A DNA stretch of 64,000 nt. Origin: Druceiella hillmani. Taxonomy: Eukaryota; Arthropoda; Insecta; Lepidoptera; Hepialidae. Position numbers and translations under genes: made by a program. Below the pieces are notes generated by a model. It saw nothing but the letters and a program-made list of their open reading frames with translations. It ran no database searches and had not been told where the DNA came from. The DNA lies in NCBI GenBank assembly GCA_039881145.1, contig JAYKKI010000148.1, positions 193,501-257,500 on the forward strand, given 5' to 3'. Of the stretch, positions 62,236 to 64,000 are shown one piece after another (within the stretch, counting starts at the first letter, position 1; every line of letters begins with the position of its first letter).

Positions 62236-64000
62236 CTTTGCCTTTTCTGTGTAAATTTAACCGTTATTGTGAAGTTAATAATAATAACCTATACTTTCTA
62301 ATTCAACTCAATATTATTATAATGCAAATATGCAAGTAAATCTTAATGAACTTTAATTTTCTAAATTGTTGGAATGTATTGATTTTTTACACATTTCCAT
62401 AAAATACCTGTAACAGTTTTTCCATGTAACGTATGCTTTCATTAATGTATTTCTAATTGCTCGCGTCTGTATAATAACGTGTATACAAAATTTGTTATTT
62501 ATAGCTTTTCTATTACCTTTTACAAGATTTACAAATAAAAACATCTTGTCACAAAAGTTCAAAACAAAATCCTTATTTTTTCTAAACATTTGAATCGCTA
62601 TTATCATTTGATGTAGTTTCAATTTAACAGGTAACTGCAATTTCAGTTTTATTACTCACTTTACAATATTCATTTGACTTGCGTTTAGAAATAGAATAGA
62701 CAGGTGACATCTCATTACAATAAAAAAATGTTATATCGAAATTGTTAACATGTAACAATTATTTACTCCAAAGTTAAAAATTATAATAATATTGTTAGTT
62801 AAAGTTAAATAAACATATTAAATGCTATTATTATTATATTAAATATTTTATTTATTGTTATTTTACATAGAACTTTTTACAAAGCTTCACTTTTTTAGTA
62901 TAATATGTACTATTAATTTAAGACATGCTCTAATAAGAGCTCGAAAATTGTCTGATAATTAATAATAATATTTCTTTTATATCTCGCGTAGGAGGAGTTA
63001 ATTGTTTCTTTATTTAATACCAATTTTCTTAAATAATAATATGAACATGTTTGTATTGATCAATGATACATAGTATCAAGTGATGAGTTTTCCACATTTA
63101 TTTTGTGCAGTAAATAAACTTGAGTTCAATAGCGATCGGCGCAACTATCGCATCTCAAACTAAGCACTTACTACATCCAAACGACCCTCGTAACCCTCGG
63201 GAGAAGTCATCTAGTTTTATCCCGGTAGAGCAAAGCTCATAAATTCAAATCGAAGGTCGTAGTTTGCGAGATGTCTATTTTCACTTGAATTTATGAAGAT
63301 TACAGGTTAGGTTAGTCGAAATGAACTTGACAACTTTTATGTTACACAATAATATACTTTAAGCTTGTTTTCAATTGGTCACGATCTATATTTGCAATTT
63401 TATTTTTAAATTTAACACACTTGTAACTGTATATCATGCAAGTATTTGTTAAAATCTTATAATATACTAGAACTCATCATTCAAACATCAGTTAAATGTT
63501 TGAGTGATGAGTTCATGATGTTATGATATTAATATCAACGTTTTCTTTATTTTGAAATTCATTCGATTCTACAAACTAAAACACAGGTGAACCGTTAGAT
63601 ATGAATGAACTAGTCGAAATATAATAATAAAAAACTAGTCGAAATATAGCAATGAACTTTGATAAATATAGTTCTTTAAGACAGAATACTTCGTGTGTTT
63701 AAAGTTAAAAATACACTTGTCCATTGTCATAAGCATTAAAATTGAAGAGGTAAGAAATAAGGTGCAGAATATAATCGAAAGAAAAAAGCAGCCGGGGCTG
63801 TAAACATGAATCTAAAAGATATTGGTTTACTTCAAATATTTAATACGCAAAATGGAAATAAAAAATTAAAGAACACTCCAATCAAATTTTTTCAACCGTT
63901 CCAACTCAATTTAAGAAATGTTATATAGCCATTTTATTAAACTAATTAGGGGCGTTCTGAGAAAGTCGCTGCTTATTTAAGGGTTCATAACTTCATGCGT
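62236..64000. other. no gene identified
   Basis: AT-rich. A GC-balanced patch at 63130-63310 holds AGCGATCGGCGCAACTATCG and AATTCAAATCGAAGGTCG, the latter loosely like an RNA polymerase III B box, with a weak inverted CATCTC-AAACT pair around it; not enough for a SINE call. Confidence 0.4.
63470..63514. repeat. 19 bp inverted repeat with a 7-base loop
   Basis: GAACTCATCATTCAAACAT at 63470-63488 pairs with ATGTTTGAGTGATGAGTTC at 63496-63514 with one mismatch. Confidence 0.9.

Noticed and set aside
63130..63310. Possible tRNA-derived SINE with a B-box-like TTCAAATCGA.
   Set aside because: No acceptable A box at the right distance and no tail; too weak.

Overview
This window is a strongly AT-rich, gene-poor stretch of animal nuclear DNA, most likely from an insect. 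That placement rests on the kinds of decayed transposons present (Tc1, mariner-type and DD41D-type transposases, a Harbinger remnant, a LINE with a TAAA tail, and a dispersed repeat of a kind common in insect genomes), on long TA microsatellites, and on the absence of bacterial-style gene packing. I found no host protein-coding gene that I could defend, no rRNA or tRNA gene, no CRISPR array and no operon. Nearly all recognisable coding sequence is broken transposon sequence.

Layout. 1-2.7 kb: AT-rich DNA with one broken zinc-finger (BED/hAT-like) exon ending at a good splice donor. 2.7-4.45 kb: a dead IS630/Tc1/mariner-superfamily element with ~150 bp inverted ends. 4.8-5.8 kb: a minus-strand LINE 3' fragment with reverse-transcriptase motifs and a TAAA tail. 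7.09-8.66 kb: a dead Tc1 (DD34E) element on the minus strand. 8.7-9.9 kb: TA arrays and a possible solo transposon end. 11.7-13.3 kb: copy A of an old dispersed repeat with a well-preserved core. 16.2-20.9 kb: a 2.35 kb sequence duplicated in tandem and virtually identical, with a 32 bp junction that carries a templated partial copy. 20.9-21.6 kb: a minus-strand DD41D-type transposase remnant. 24.3-27.0 kb: copy B of the 11.7 kb repeat, split by a TA-flanked element carrying a 1.05 kb pure polypurine tract. 30.2-31.0 kb: a mariner (SETMAR-like) remnant. 37.4-38.05 kb: a small Harbinger-type element with imperfect inverted ends and a 52-codon transposase N-terminus. 43.0-43.2 kb: a possible second reverse-transcriptase scrap. 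49.6, 50.9, 52.1 and 54.2 kb: a long hairpin, a minisatellite, a dispersed insect repeat and an old local duplication. 56.41-57.69 kb: the best-preserved element, a complete DD41D-type transposon with perfect 25 bp inverted ends inserted at a TA inside a TA microsatellite, its transposase carrying one nonsense codon and two single-base frameshifts. 57.7-64 kb: AT-rich DNA with a 15 bp minisatellite, a possible LTR and a palindrome.

Nothing here works together as a pathway. The window reads as intergenic or intronic DNA shaped by repeated transposon insertion, microsatellite growth and one very recent tandem duplication. The items most worth following are the 16.2-20.9 kb duplication, the polypurine element at 24.8-26.3 kb, the preserved core shared by 13.1 and 26.75 kb, and the nearly intact DD41D element at 56.4 kb.
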